Source: Cliona cf. orientalis (lineage: Eukaryota > Porifera > Demospongiae > Clionaida > Clionaidae). Taken from it: 64,000 nt of DNA. The position numbers and the translations under genes are program-made. Positions 22,011 to 34,315 of this stretch are shown here, piece after piece. The notes beneath the pieces were generated by a model. That model was not told the origin of the DNA. It saw only the letters and a list, made by a program, of their open reading frames with translations, and did no database searches. Positions within the stretch are counted from its first letter, which is position 1. Each line of letters opens with the position of its first letter. The stretch lies in the NCBI GenBank assembly GCA_963930775.1, contig OZ005689.1, forward strand, positions 5,754,945-5,818,944, read 5' to 3'.

Positions 22011-23156
22011 GATCCATGGTCAAGAAAACAACCATAGTATCATGCATTTGCAATGAGTGTTGTTAATTATGAAATCAGCATGTATTCTTATCCAGAAAAC
22101 TATGTCATGGAGAGCTAATTATGGTCACTATAGGATAGCACATACTACAAGTACTATAATTAATTATACACTACACCATGCTGCAATGTTATCTACAGAC
22201 AGGCAACACTGCCTCTGTGTCATTTTAATTGGCTTAATTAGACTAATTGGACTAATTGGAATGTGTCGCCCCACTGGCTCATGGTTGGTGCATTTCTGGT
22301 AAATTGGTAAATCTGATGGTCAATTCTTATGAAACTGCTTCTCCTCACTCAGCCATTGGACATGCATACTGGGTACAACCAACTTTAATTAGATTAGCAT
22401 AATCTAATTACCTCCAGCCTGTGTCATGATTGGGCAGATTTTCATAGAAGAATTGGTAAACCACTGGTAAGTTTAGATAAGAGACAAAGAGAGACAGCTG
22501 CACACCAATTCGCCAGCTAAAATTAAAACAATTAAGGTCTTCCTTTTGCTGCCGCAAAGCCAGTCAGAAAAAGGAGATATCGACAGGCTTGCGCCTCAAG
22601 CTATCAGACAACAGATGCGCTTTTACTATAAATTTCGCTGGTACATCCTCTAAAATTATATTATATTACGGAGGTGTACGCTAACTGTGACTTTGATTTA
22701 CCGTAAAAATGCTGCACATCTGCCATTGATGTTCGGAAGCCAAGGCACTATGACAATCATGTACCATGACAGGCTTACCATGGCATAGAAAATTATCAAA
22801 TTAAAATACATCAAGTAAGCACACCCCATAAAAATTTAGATACCTCCTTTAGTCAAAGACACTAGAAGATATCTTTACATGTAACTGTCTCTAACCGTTA
22901 TCTCTAGGACATTTTATACACAATGTAGGTTTCAGGTAATTCAGTCAGTATTTTCACTAAAATCTGCGCACACAATATTTCCGTAGATAATAATATACCG
23001 ATTGTGATAAAATTGTGTGAAGACTCACTGTATAGTGATGATGTCTTATTGCAGCAGAAATTTGAGTGAGCTGCTTAAATTGCAGGCTGTTGCTATCTGG
23101 AATAAGAATCCACTGTAGGGCATGTGTGCTAACATGGCTCAGAGCATGCAGCTATA

Positions 23157-23339
23157 CAGCAGAATCCCTCTATAAGGACACCCCTGAAACAAGGACATCT
23201 CCCTTAATTAAGCGGACACCATGCATGGTCCCAGCTGCATAGATCAGTGTACAGAACTACCCCTGAAATGAGGACACCTCCTTTAATCAGGACACTTAAA
23301 ACTTGTGCCAAGAATGTCCAGAGTAGAGGGGTTCCACTG
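23157..23339. mobile_element. MITE-like repeat of the CAGTGGAACC family, copy 1
   Basis: Ends are inverted: CAGCAGAATCCCTCTATAAG on the left and the complement of CAGTGGAACCCCTCTACTC on the right. Inside are two ACCCCTGAAA..GGACA..TCC modules. The related copy at 26829-27005 shares both modules and GGTCCCAGCT. The terminal sequence resembles pogo-type repeats, but no transposase is present. Confidence 0.65.
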
Positions 23340-24903
23340 TTACAGTAGTTTAAATTCATAAAGTATAGGCCATGCTAGTAAGTAAGGCTTGCTACATCCC
23401 ATAGTTGCAGTGGGGCAGGCTGTGGCTTAGTCACTTAGTAGTATAGTCTAACTGTAGAGTGTCATAAGGAACATTCCAGAGGTCAGCCCATTAGCAAAAA
23501 TTGCATGCTCAGATTGCCCAGTGGTTACATAAGTATACTACTGTCACAATGGAACCTGTCTATATAATAACTGTTACCTATGCATGGACCAGAAAGTAAG
23601 TGCATGGCTGTAATAGAGAGGCCATGGCTGCTTTAAAACAGGTGGGCATGGTGATGCATGGAGCTTTGCCACTTTGCCTTACACAGTGACCACTATACAT
23701 ATAACATAGGTCAACAGTACATGGAAGTGAAACATCTTGCACCCATGTATCCATCCATACCAATGCAACGACTTATTTCAGACTGTTACAGTAGTGAATG
23801 GGCAAAACGTGCAGGTTGCAGCAAGGTGGAAAAACTCCATGGATATAAGCAGCTACATAGCTCTTGAGTACAGTTACTAAATTTGGCCCATGAATATATT
23901 ATAGAAAGGCTCCACCACTTTAGCGCTATACATACTATGCAGTGTCTTTCAACAGCTAGATAAAAGTATGGTCATGCTATCACTACTGCTTGCGTAATAT
24001 AATTGAACAGCAATCAGCATAATTATAGTACGATAATAATAATAATTGTCCCAGACCAATTATCCATAACTAGACAGAATCATCAGTAGCAGACATAGGT
24101 CTCGAAAGCACTTAAAGTTTCAAATTTTACAACTTACCATGTATGGAAATGCGCAAAAGGGCCAGTGAGCCTCCAACTGAAGCTTATGTAACTTTTTATG
24201 ATATTAACTAACCAAGACATTTGCAACTCTCATGAAAATACAAATTAGTTCGGTAGCTGTCTGCATGGAACAGCAGCTTGAGCAATGAATAGGCGATTAC
24301 TATTATATAACTAAGATATTTTAAGCGTGATAGGTTCCCCCTGCACATGGAACAGCAGCTTGAGCAATGAATGGGTGGTTATGAACTTAGACATTCTAAA
24401 CGTGGACTATTATGATAGGTTCTCCCCCCCCCCCCCCCCCCACAGTTTCAAAAGATGAGGTTTTGCTACATTGCCTGGCAAACGGAATTACAAACCTATC
24501 CATCACTAGCACCTTTAGCAAAGCATCCAGGATTTGTTGCACGATAAGATAACTTGCATATTATATGTATGCAGATGCAGTAATAGCGGAATAATAATTC
24601 TCCAGAAATCACTATTATTATTAAATTTTGTCTAGCCAGCCGGTGTTGACTGATTGACGTTTGTGCACGTTCTACATATGTATGACTTAATTGATGCTAC
24701 TTAGATTTCTCAAGGCTTTCTTTTACTTTAAATATTCCAAACATATACGTACATCATCGATAATGTCATGTAGTACATTTTAAAAAGTTACTATTGGTTA
24801 AAAATACCGGGTAATGCTTGCTAGTTATAATATAATATTGGTAAATCTGAGTATCGGTAAAAAATGTATTTATTGCTAAGTTTATGTAATCCTTCAAAAA
24901 TAG

Positions 24904-25130
24904 TACCGTATCCGATCTAATTAACGCGCCATGAAAAAATAATTACGAGTGCTGGGTGGCGCGCCATTAGAGCGTGAAAATTATCCTTCGCGACCAGGTG
25001 GCGCGCAAAATTTGTACACAAAAATATAGGGACGCGTGGGTGGGCGCATTTAAATAGAGCGTGAAAATTGCACTTCAGGCCGAGGTGGCGCATCTATTAG
25101 AGAGGCGCGTTAATTAGATCGGATACGGTA
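24904..25130. mobile_element. MITE with perfect 27-bp terminal inverted repeats
   Basis: The ends at 24904-24930 and 25104-25130 are exact inverted copies (TACCGTATCCGATCTAATTA and 7 more bases). A TA may be the duplicated target. The 173-bp interior has repeated GCGTGAAAATT and GGTGGCGC words and no ORF. Perfect ends suggest recent movement or conversion. Confidence 0.85.
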
Positions 25131-26828
25131 GTCATACGCTATCAGATGGTCTGGCCTAATAATTAAATATACTCAGGTTGGATAATCGTATCAGAGAAGT
25201 ACAACCTCAAAGCAAAGTTCACCAGCATGGGCGATAATCATAATTGCATTTTGTCGCCTCTTTAATTCCTTGGACAAGTATGACTATGAGTCTGTCACAT
25301 ATTATTATACTATTGTGGATGGACTGACTGTCTGGTCTGCATAATATAATCTAGTTGGTTAATCACATCAGAATCATAATAATATTCACTATCATTATTG
25401 CATTACTGTCCTCTAAATGCACCCACAAATGTGCCCATACGAGTGCAAGCGTCAAAAGAAAACTCAATCAAACTGCTGGATGATGTTAAACCTAGTGCCT
25501 GTGACAGTGGTACACTGGTATTGCAAAGTTCTGTGGGAACGTCTAAAATTAACACTCAGTCAGTACTGAGGGGGGCACAAAATCAGGTAATGTGGGCACA
25601 TGCAGCAATATATTATTAATTTTGCAAGAGAAACACGAGGAGGAGAAAAAGAGAGTATCTAACCACAGTTTAATATGTATAAAGCTAAAGGCCATCAGAC
25701 ATCCTTTATTCGTATAGCAATTAATATCACATTAATAATTGTCAAGTTGTGGCATTATGCAGGCGTACATACTTCGTATTATACAGGCAGATTAAATACT
25801 TAGTTTTCTTCTGGCTAACATTATTACAGTGGAACCTAGCTGCCACTCATAGGCCGAAAATCAGTGGCTATACGCAATAGAGAGGTGGCTGCTTTAAAGT
25901 GGTATGTGATGCATGGAGTTTAATTCGCCACTTGGAGCTTGAACTAACGTGGCCGCCTTACACAATGACCACTACTGTGCGTTTTCAGCTCATTAGGAAC
26001 ATTCAGCTTTGCAAAAAGTCTCAAATTGTACTTATAGGTAAACTCTACAACAAACCACACCAAGGCTAATAGGTGTAGTGGTCAGCTCTTTTTCTTCTTT
26101 GTATATTACCAAATGTTCCAAGCTAGTGAGCACAGTATACACAGTTTCAATCGACTACGTGAGACAGAGCTGGGGAGGGGAGGGGAGAGGGGTGAACTAT
26201 AATAATAACAACAATACCGAGTTAGTCGTGCACACTGGCTCCACATTAGCGGAGGCCTGTGGTTCATCTGACCTATGTAATTAATTTTGTCGCAGCTAAT
26301 GATTTTATCTGTTGAGGTGAGAAAGCGATCCAGTACGTGGCCGCACTAATTGCTACGGAATGCAATGAGTGAGTGCGATTCTCAAGTGAAAACTTGTTGA
26401 CATCGCTCGCCAAGGTGTCACACATCTTCATAGCTAATTACTATCAGTTGATGCATGTACCGTACATAGTGCATCAGATAGTGGATATCGCATATGCTGA
26501 AGCCCATCCAAAGGGAAATACCCCTGTACCCTATATACATAGTCGGGTTTCATTGACACAGTTTAACATGACATTGTCAGATTCACAAAAACACACCTAA
26601 TGTCCAGGTTAAGTGCTCATGGGTGCATATTATTACACAACATATGCACTGGCTGGAATTCTAGCTATAGGCTGTCATGGAATCAAAGTCAATATCTAAT
26701 TTACATGGCATTAATTTACTCTATAATATATTAAATATCATGTCACAAAAAGATACAGAAATTTGAATACAAACAGAATGGCACGATATCCAGATACTAC
26801 AATAAGGAAGGAATACTAGGTAATAATA

Positions 26829-27005
26829 CAGTGGAACCCTCTATGAGGACACCCCTGAAACGAGGACGTCTCCTTTAATCAGGACACCATGCACGGTCCC
26901 AGCTACGTATACACATAGAGAAGTGTACAAAACATACCCCTGAAATGAGGGCACCTCCTTTAATCATCACACTTACAAACTGTCCCAAGGGTGTCCGGAA
27001 TTAGA
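26829..27005. mobile_element. MITE-like repeat of the CAGTGGAACC family, copy 2
   Basis: Starts CAGTGGAACCCTCTATGAGG. It carries the same two ACCCCTGAAA modules and GGTCCCAGCT segment as 23157-23339. The right terminus is eroded. Confidence 0.6.
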
Positions 27006-28601
27006 TATTGGTATAGCTAAACCTGCTCTGTGAAGACTTGGCTACAGCTAAAAGAACCCTGAGCTAGCTACCACCATTGAGTGCAAAGTTTTGCAACAAG
27101 TTATGATCATTAATTTTCTGTGGTTTTTCAAATCTTAGGTTTAACATGAAAATTAAGAAGATAGGGGATACATTACAGGCATGCACTTTTGCTGTTGCTT
27201 ATTTTTAATGGTTCGAGTCTGCATAATTGACATAATATCACTAGCTAATAATCAGTGTTTCGTACAGAATCGCAGATTTCCTAATATGTAGATGGAGAAG
27301 CTGATGCCATTGGGGTGGGAAACTAATACAAACTGTACGGTAGAGTCAGAAACTTTGAGTGGGGGGAAATCTGGGTTAGGGATGGAAAATCCCAGGGCAC
27401 CCCACCCCCTGTATGAAACACTGATAATCCTGCACAGTAGCTAGGGTTAATGCAATAATGGTTAACATTGTATAAGAAGGATCGAACTCTCGCTGCAAAC
27501 CTGACACTGTGCTCCCCACCACCCTTGTTGGCAAGCCTCAAACTGAAAAGACTTGTACCTGATGAACTGGTCAGCTAGGCCAAACTCATGGACTCAACCA
27601 ACCCAGTGAGTGACCTTTGTAATTGATTAGAATCAGTGGTTTTAATCATGCAAGAGCGGCCCCATGCAATAATAAACAACCTGTTTGTGTGAGGCGGACT
27701 CTCCCTAACTAATTAGTATGGCTGCCATGCACTTTTGGTATGATCACATACGCAAAGTATCCAAGCTGTTTATTATTTAATCCATCCACTCCTGAGCTTA
27801 ATCTGTGCATCAGTTGGGGCTCATGCGCCCGAAATAATTCCATGATTAGAAGGATGTCCTTATTCCAGAGTTCAAGACTAGTATATACTATAGATAGATT
27901 CCACTGTATATTGCTTAAGATAGTGTCATATTCACATGCATTCATATATGGACTTACGGATAATAATATATCATAACACATAGCTAGCTATGCGATAATC
28001 ATACAGCAGCAATGGGAGCTGGCTATGGTACATGAATCGAATAGTCTAAAAAAGATGGGCAAGCTAAATATCCAGGAACACTTACTAGGCATGCTCTCAG
28101 GGCTTGGTTGGATAAACCCTTTGCTATTCATGGAAGTTATCAGTCAAAGTGTTTCTCGGAAAAGCTTATACAATCGTTAGTCACTACGTAAACACTCCAG
28201 TCCATCTATTATTACCTAACCATCTTATATCCACTGTTGCAACAGAAGCATGATAACTTAAATACCTGAAAAACGTGTGGCTATCTATAATATCATAATG
28301 CATAGCTGAAAATTTTTGCAGGATAAAAATTCATCAAGACCAGTTATATAATATCTTCCGTATTATGGTGTGAAATAATTTTTGCCAATGCTATAAAGAT
28401 CTCCACACCTTCTATGTTAGTAATCATTAACATGGGACAAAAAAAATTTTGTGGATTATAAAAATTTCACTGACGAGAGCAGGTGGCGAAATTGGCAAAA
28501 ATTTTCTCCTGGCAAACATTCTTGGCTAAGCCTGAACTAGCTGTAATGCATGTTAGTGCATTAAGTTAAAGATATAATTGCTTAATCATGCAGTCCTAAA
28601 T

Positions 28602-29906
28602 CTATATTATCAGTGAATTGAGGCTAAAATCCCCAGCCAATATTGCAGTTTCCACATATACATCCTGATGTTTATTCATAACAATAGCATTATCACACTC
28701 ACCAACAGTGAAGTTCTTTGGAGATCCCGATGAGATAACTGTTGACAGGTTGTGTATTTCTTCCTCGGTGACCATCAACGTCAGGAATGTGGAAGGAAGT
28801 TGTTTACCGACAGACAGCTGTCTTGTTAGCGGCATGCTAGTTAAAAGAATCGGGGGATTCTTCAGTGACCCCGGCTCGTTATCCGGGTAGAGCATTTGCA
28901 AGAGTCCAGGAAGAAGAGGGTCAAAGTAGTCCCTGTCGTAGCCCACGAAGATTACCAACCGCTTACGAAAGATCTCTCTGAGGATCTCCATTCCTGGCGC
29001 AATGGATCCAAGATCTTCACTTGACACTGGAATGGGATTTCTTCCTCCGAGCCGGGTAGTTGTGTCTGGTGATACCGACGCTTCAAGCTCTCCTCCTCCT
29101 TCTTCTTTGCTAAACTTCCGATAGTCGGTCAGTCGAATGCTGCCTGGATTGATACACACTCCGTGAAGATGAAGGATACCAACAGGATGCTGACGTTGCT
29201 GCTTTCGCTGCATGTCGTGGCCCGGATCTTGATGAGGAACAGCTTCTGGTAAGGTAGAGAGTTTGCTCCATTGCTTGAGTGTCTCTGTGTCGTGTAGTGT
29301 TAGTGGTCTCACTCCAGCAATGGAATCCAGGGTAGTGTCGTACTGTGTGCAAGCTAGAAGTGCACCCTGCTTCTGCAAGCTGAGAAGATGCTGAAAGGAA
29401 CCAATCTCCAGATCTGTCATTGTCAGATCAGCAGCTGCTACTTTTGTTTGACTGTTTGCATTTACCCTGGTTGCAGTTGGCTGCTCTTCTGTAGAATTCT
29501 CATCCACTCTGCTGCTATTTAGGAACAATTGATTCCCGGTCACTGCTTCACCAAAAGTATCCCTTAACCATTCACTGTAGTAGTTCTTTCTCTTCATTAA
29601 CCCCACTAGTCTCTCCATAGCGTTTGTTGGCCCTTCATCAGCTGCAATTTCCTTTATTTGAGCCAAATCATCAACATTATCACTTTCTTTTTCTTCAGAC
29701 AGCTTACTGCTCAAAAAACTAAGTCCAGCATCAAGTATCGAGCTATAAGTTGCTGGAGGCCGCTGAGAGGTGAAGTTCCAGGGAGCAGCTGCCATCGGTG
29801 AGTTGGCCTCTGATTTAGCGCCAGAATTGCGGGCACTCTTGTGACTTAGTTGTGGGCCTATCACAAAGAGACAGGCAGCTGGGTTGACCTCCAACAGTGG
29901 ATTCAT
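28602..29906 (-). CDS. FAM118-type SIR2-like domain protein
   Basis: A Rossmann-type SIR2-like protein similar to animal FAM118A/B. It matches that family in order: LFVIG near the N terminus; TYSSILDAGLSFL; GALLACTQYDTTLD (human-type motif TTNFDNLLE); RPLTLHDTETLKQW; ILHLHGVCINPGSIRL (family HIHG block); EILREIFRKRLVIFVGYD. The HLHG His is kept, but the Asn of the TTN-D motif is Gln here, the first Gly-x-Gly loop reads GPQ, and the later GCG motif reads GYD, so the catalytic site looks altered. A 150-residue insert-like Ser/Glu-rich part separates the first two motifs. ATG at 29906 has a favourable context; the frame is open upstream to an acceptor-like CTTCAG before 29986. A donor (GTGAGT) at 28702 may end the real exon there, with a last exon not found. 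Confidence 0.75.
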   Translation of the reverse strand: MNPLLEVNPAACLFVIGPQLSHKSARNSGAKSEANSPMAAAPWNFTSQRPPATYSSILDAGLSFLSSKLSEEKESDNVDDLAQIKEIAADEGPTNAMERLVGLMKRKNYYSEWLRDTFGEAVTGNQLFLNSSRVDENSTEEQPTATRVNANSQTKVAAADLTMTDLEIGSFQHLLSLQKQGALLACTQYDTTLDSIAGVRPLTLHDTETLKQWSKLSTLPEAVPHQDPGHDMQRKQQRQHPVGILHLHGVCINPGSIRLTDYRKFSKEEGGGELEASVSPDTTTRLGGRNPIPVSSEDLGSIAPGMEILREIFRKRLVIFVGYDRDYFDPLLPGLLQMLYPDNEPGSLKNPPILLTSMPLTRQLSVGKQLPSTFLTLMVTEEEIHNLSTVISSGSPKNFTVGECDNAIVMNKHQDVYVETAILAGDFSLNSLII

Positions 29907-30340
29907 GGTGAACGTCCTCTTCTCTCTCGACTTGAAGCGGGCCAAATGTCGAACTTGCGCTGGCACCGTACAGCTTGTTCCCTGGTCTGAAGACAGTGAT
30001 GACAATCATTCATCCACTTCGTTGGTAAAGATTTACCGCGTACCGGTCGTACCTCTTTTATGTGATTGTGTCACCCAGTGTTTGTAAGCTCTAGAAAAAC
30101 GTAGCTACGCGGCGGAAGTATCGACGATTGGATGCGCTTATGCCGGACTGCACTGTTGACTGATGGCGTTTGCTACGTATTACGTAGTTAATTAGTCGTC
30201 TGCTTGTTTGCGAGCGAAACTGATACGTACACAAAGCGACTGTGGGGCTTAAAACTCTTAGCGAGTGCTTCGATCCGTCTTCCAGAAGGTCTTCTTAGGC
30301 TTGGTTCATAGAAGCTGCTATCTCGGCCTGCACATTATTA
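29907..30340. promoter_or_regulatory. 5' flank of the FAM118-like gene
   Basis: About 30010-30340 is richer in CpG and CGTA words than its surroundings (for example ACGTAGCTACGCGGCGG near 30100), as expected for a promoter or first-exon zone. No TATA box is convincing. A non-coding or short first exon may lie here. Confidence 0.35.
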
Positions 30341-31904
30341 TTATGCGGTTAGGGACAAAACCATGCATGCAAACCAGTGCATGGACCTAGTACCTAGACG
30401 CGACGTGAAATGGCCGCGCGCTTATTGTGCATGTGACGCATATGCATGAGGGCGCAAAGCGGGCGCCATGCATGCGATATGCACGCATGGCGCATTCCAG
30501 ATACGTAAATTCCAGAATAATAATTATGTGCATTCTTGGCATCCCAGAGGTTATTGTGGCTTCTATTCTAGTCTATGCTGCACGTACTGCAATAATATTA
30601 TTATTACATGCGAAGACATTAATACGAATTTTGCACTAGTTTACTCTCAGTGTAGCAACTGTTGTGTCACTGATTTGAAGCACTGACGTAATCATGTCTC
30701 GTTGAAACGCAATATGTTTATCCAATTAAAGATACAAGGAAGTTAATTAGCAGCATTCTTGTAGGGCAACCATGGACATAACACTTAAGTACTGAGAAAC
30801 AGAATTACAACATCAATAACAACAATAATTAAGCGCTAGCTGAGGTGAGTACTATTATTGGTTAGCTAATTACTAGCAATAATATTATAATAATATTATA
30901 ATAATAATTATTATTCATGATCGTCCTTAGTAACGGTTGCTAGGTGCAGCACCAAAACATGCTAGATGACCTTTCCAAGAACACTGGTATGTAGACTATG
31001 CAAATGTGATGTCCACTTATCCAGTGCAGCATACCTGCAGGTGGAGGGAAAGAGGAGGGGAAATGGGTGTGGTCAGTAAGGTCACATGACTATAAGCCTG
31101 TGGTCACATGACCAATAATGTGAGCGTCCCAGTATAAACTATTTACCATTGATACACCTTCTGGAGTATCAGATTTTCCAATCACAGGAGTATAACATAC
31201 GCACAAGTCTACTGGGGAGTATAATTTATTATTATAGGAGCCTATAATAATTATTGTATTACATCTATACCAGAATGCATAATATTATAGCAAACTAACC
31301 CTGGTGCCGATTGCTAAGTAGATAGCTATGCATGCATTATTGTAGCTGCCGTAAAGTACGATTTTTCCTAACATGTTACAACTGTATTATTAGAGAATTA
31401 CCACACATATATAGCTACCATTTTTTCATCCTAAATTTAACAAGGAAAATATCATAATAATTTACACAACATTGTATGTTGCGCAAGAGTATTATTGTCA
31501 CTAGTGTAAAAGCCTGCATCATGACATCAGCCTAAGGGCGACATGATTTATACTCATCAGTATCACCCATGCATGGATATACCCGGTACTATCTGATGTA
31601 ACAATAGTTTTGTTACTATAATTATCAGCATAATCACGTCCATAAGGTTAGGCAAACTATGCCTGCACTTTGCAACACTACTTCCCTTCCTATGCAACAA
31701 GATACTATAATTGCTGCTATGTGTATGAGGAAGGATATACATGTATGTGATCTTATAAGTATAATATACAACAAGTAAAAAATTTAATGAACTAAACTTG
31801 AACTGCAAAACTTGATTATAGTGGATGCATGCATGATGAAATGCAAACAAAAATTAATGTGCAAGGGATAGGCTATATAGGGTGCATAATGCCATGCATT
31901 TTTG
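30341..31904. other. Intergenic region, AT-rich
   Basis: A short GC-rich patch lies at about 30400-30490. The rest is AT-rich with TTATTATAATAA-type runs near 30880-30915. No coding region or clear repeat unit was seen. Confidence 0.45.
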
Positions 31905-33240
31905 TGTGCAGGAACGGGGAACATGTACCTGCAGAAAATTAGGTTCATTGTGCCCACGACCTAGGAAGTCACATCAACAATAAAAATTTAGTGCATTAAA
32001 TAATAGAATTGGACACTGTTTAGGAGGTTTCCACGTGATTTAGAAAACTGAAGGGCTGTATATAGAATTACGAGCGAAGCTAGGGTTCTACTGAGCCCTG
32101 AGGTCTTCTAAATCACGTAGTAACTGTCTAAACCATGTCCAACAACCTAGCAACAAGGCCCGTAAGCTTGACATATAATATTATACAGCTGCCTAGCAAC
32201 AATCCTAACCATAATATTATAGGCAACAATTTTTACGAGTTTATATGGAAATTTTATAGGTTAATATGACCTTTTTACAAGTTTTTATGGGAAATAGATG
32301 CCTATTCTTGACCAATCAGTTCACAGTATTTGTTACAAATAGGATCTAAAGCATACTATACATATCTATAGCAATTTCAAATTTCTCTCAATTTATTATA
32401 CTGAGGTACAGAGCAGAGGGGATGGGAATCTTATTATGATAATTATACTATGTAAACTTGGGTCGTATTTTCACACACAGATTCCTAATTAATTAGAAGG
32501 AACGGGGAACATGCACCCACAGTAGATTAGGCCCGTTGTGCCCACAACCTAGGAAGTCACATCAACAGCAAATAAACACGTAATAATAATAATTATGCAG
32601 CACACTATACGTGTAGCAATTTCAAACTTCTCTCAATCTATCATTGAGCCTGTAGAGGAGATGGGATGGGAATGATATGCATAGACTTGCGACATATTCT
32701 CACGATGTCATGTGGATTTCTAATTAACTAGAAGGAACGCGGAACACACACCCACAGTAGATTAGGTCCATAATTGTGCCCACGACCTGGGAAGGTCCAT
32801 TTTGCCCATGACGTATATAATATAGGAAGTCACATCAACATGCGGTAAATAGCTCCATACAATGTTTTCGCATAACTTTTCTTAATATTCCATTAATACA
32901 TTATTACTGAGATAGAGGAGATGGGATGGAAATGGTATGTACACATGTATGAGTTGTATTCCGAGTCACACATGGATTCCCAATTACTAACTACATATAG
33001 AAGGAACGGGGAACATGCACTCATGAAATGTTTAGATCCATTGTGCCCACGACTTAGGAAGTCACATCAACAATAAATAAAATTAATGCATATAATAATT
33101 ATATATACTACATGCAGTAATTTCATAACTTCCTTCAATCAATTAAGGTATAAGTAGGATGCATATGGGAACAATAATATTATGTAGACATGGATCGTAT
33201 TCCCATGTGTCACGTGGATTCTAACGAGCTTTCCAGGCAG
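31905..33240. repeat. Diverged tandem array, four units
   Basis: A module with GAACGGGGAACATG, TTGTGCCCACGACCTAGGAA and GTCACATCAACA recurs at about 31911, 32498, 32731 and 33001. A shared linker (GATGGGAATG ... GTCACGTGGATTCTAA) lies between units. The first interval is longer because it carries the inverted-repeat element at 32011-32140 and other sequence. Confidence 0.8.
32011..32140. mobile_element. Palindromic MITE, family B copy 1
   Basis: The ~130-bp element is nearly a full palindrome: GGACACTGTTTAGGAGGTTT at one end and its complement at the other, with GTGATTTAGAA..GGGCT inside. It matches 48650-48783. It sits inside the tandem array of 31905-33240, so it inserted after the array formed. 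Confidence 0.8.
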
Positions 33241-34123
33241 GTATCGGGACGGATGTGATGACTTCGTGATAATATTGACTAATTTCAAGTGGGTTAGCAG
33301 TCATGATCCAGGATCTAAACACGCCACGTCGGCTCAGAGGGTGTTTCCTCCAGCTCTTAAGCTGCATGGTTGAGTTTCCCATGCATGGATGCATATCCTA
33401 TACGCATATCAACCTCATATAATGCAAAATGTGTGACAATTGTGGTAGTTGCTATTATAATAATACTATGATTATATACCGTGTACGTAAAAAAATTCAC
33501 TGGATAAAAATTTTACCAAGCTCATGATCAGCTACCATTGTATTGCAGAAAACGTTTCGCCAATGCAGTAAAGGTCGCCATGTCCTCCATGCAATTTTTA
33601 ATACTGTAAAAAATTTAGCATGATAAAATGTTCGCCAATGAGGTGGCAAAATTGGCAAAATTGGCAAAAATTTCAACGTGTACGGGTATCCACAATAATC
33701 GTACATTTTGCATGTGAGATTGATCACACAATACTTTAAATTTATAGTCACGGATCGATCGACTGTTTAAACTTATTTAAAATTCTAATTTTGTAACTTA
33801 TAAAGGGGAAATTTGATAAAAGTGTAAGTGCACGTATGGGGGTAGACCGTTTTTGTTTGTATAATTCCAGTTCTGGAAGGGGAACTTCAGTATAAGCTTT
33901 TAAAAGTTATTGTTACTATTCTAACAATACCAACTAAAGCAGGGGGGCTCATTTTGCTCTCCCCCTACTGCACCCGATTCATTCATCCATGTAGCTTTCA
34001 TAGCTGCCACAAGATTCACTGGTTCCCTGGCATCTCTCTTGGAAGGCAAGAAGCCAATAATAGCTATTACCTCGCAGTGATAATTAATTTTGGCCAATAT
34101 TATAATTGTGATCGTGAATCTTA

Positions 34124-34315
34124 AGCCCCGTTTACACTAGCTAGGTCCTTAATCCAGATTAAAATCTGGATTAAAAGTAATCCAGTTTCTGTGCAAATAC
34201 CTAAATCAATCCACTTTTAATCTGGATTAGTTAAATTAATCCGGATTAGAATCCACATACTGATGTTACATGTGAAGTAATGGGCCATGAAAATGTTAAT
34301 AGCACTAGTGTGTAA
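34124..34315. mobile_element. MITE-like repeat with GTTTACAC ends
   Basis: Left end GCCCCGTTTACACTAG, right end ACTAGTGTGTAAACG. The interior is full of AATCCAGATTAA and its complement. A shorter relative lies at about 9641-9775 with the same ATTAGAATCCACAT block. Confidence 0.65.

Larger units (their letters stand above)
21116..28601. other. Repeat-rich non-coding region (5' part of the ETS gene or intergenic)
   Basis: Holds family-A repeat (21838-22010), CAGTGGAACC-type repeats (23157-23339, 26829-27005, related pieces at 23550-23700 and 25825-25975), a two-copy tandem duplication near 24260-24420 (CATGGAACAGCAGCTTGAGC), a C run near 24423-24440, and a MITE at 24904-25130. About 28310-28520 resembles 33490-33700 (GGCGAAATTGGCAAAAATTT-like). 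The missing 5' exon or exons of the ETS gene may lie here, but none could be identified. Confidence 0.5.

Noticed and set aside
27709-27981. Possible coding exon downstream of the FAM118-like gene
   Set aside because: The stretch GGAATAAGGACATCC and its flanks belong to the CAGTGGAACC repeat family, so it is a repeat remnant.
29986-30005. Start of the FAM118-like gene at a TTG at 30005
   Set aside because: Preceded directly by a stop codon and not an ATG; the ATG at 29906 or a spliced upstream exon is more likely.
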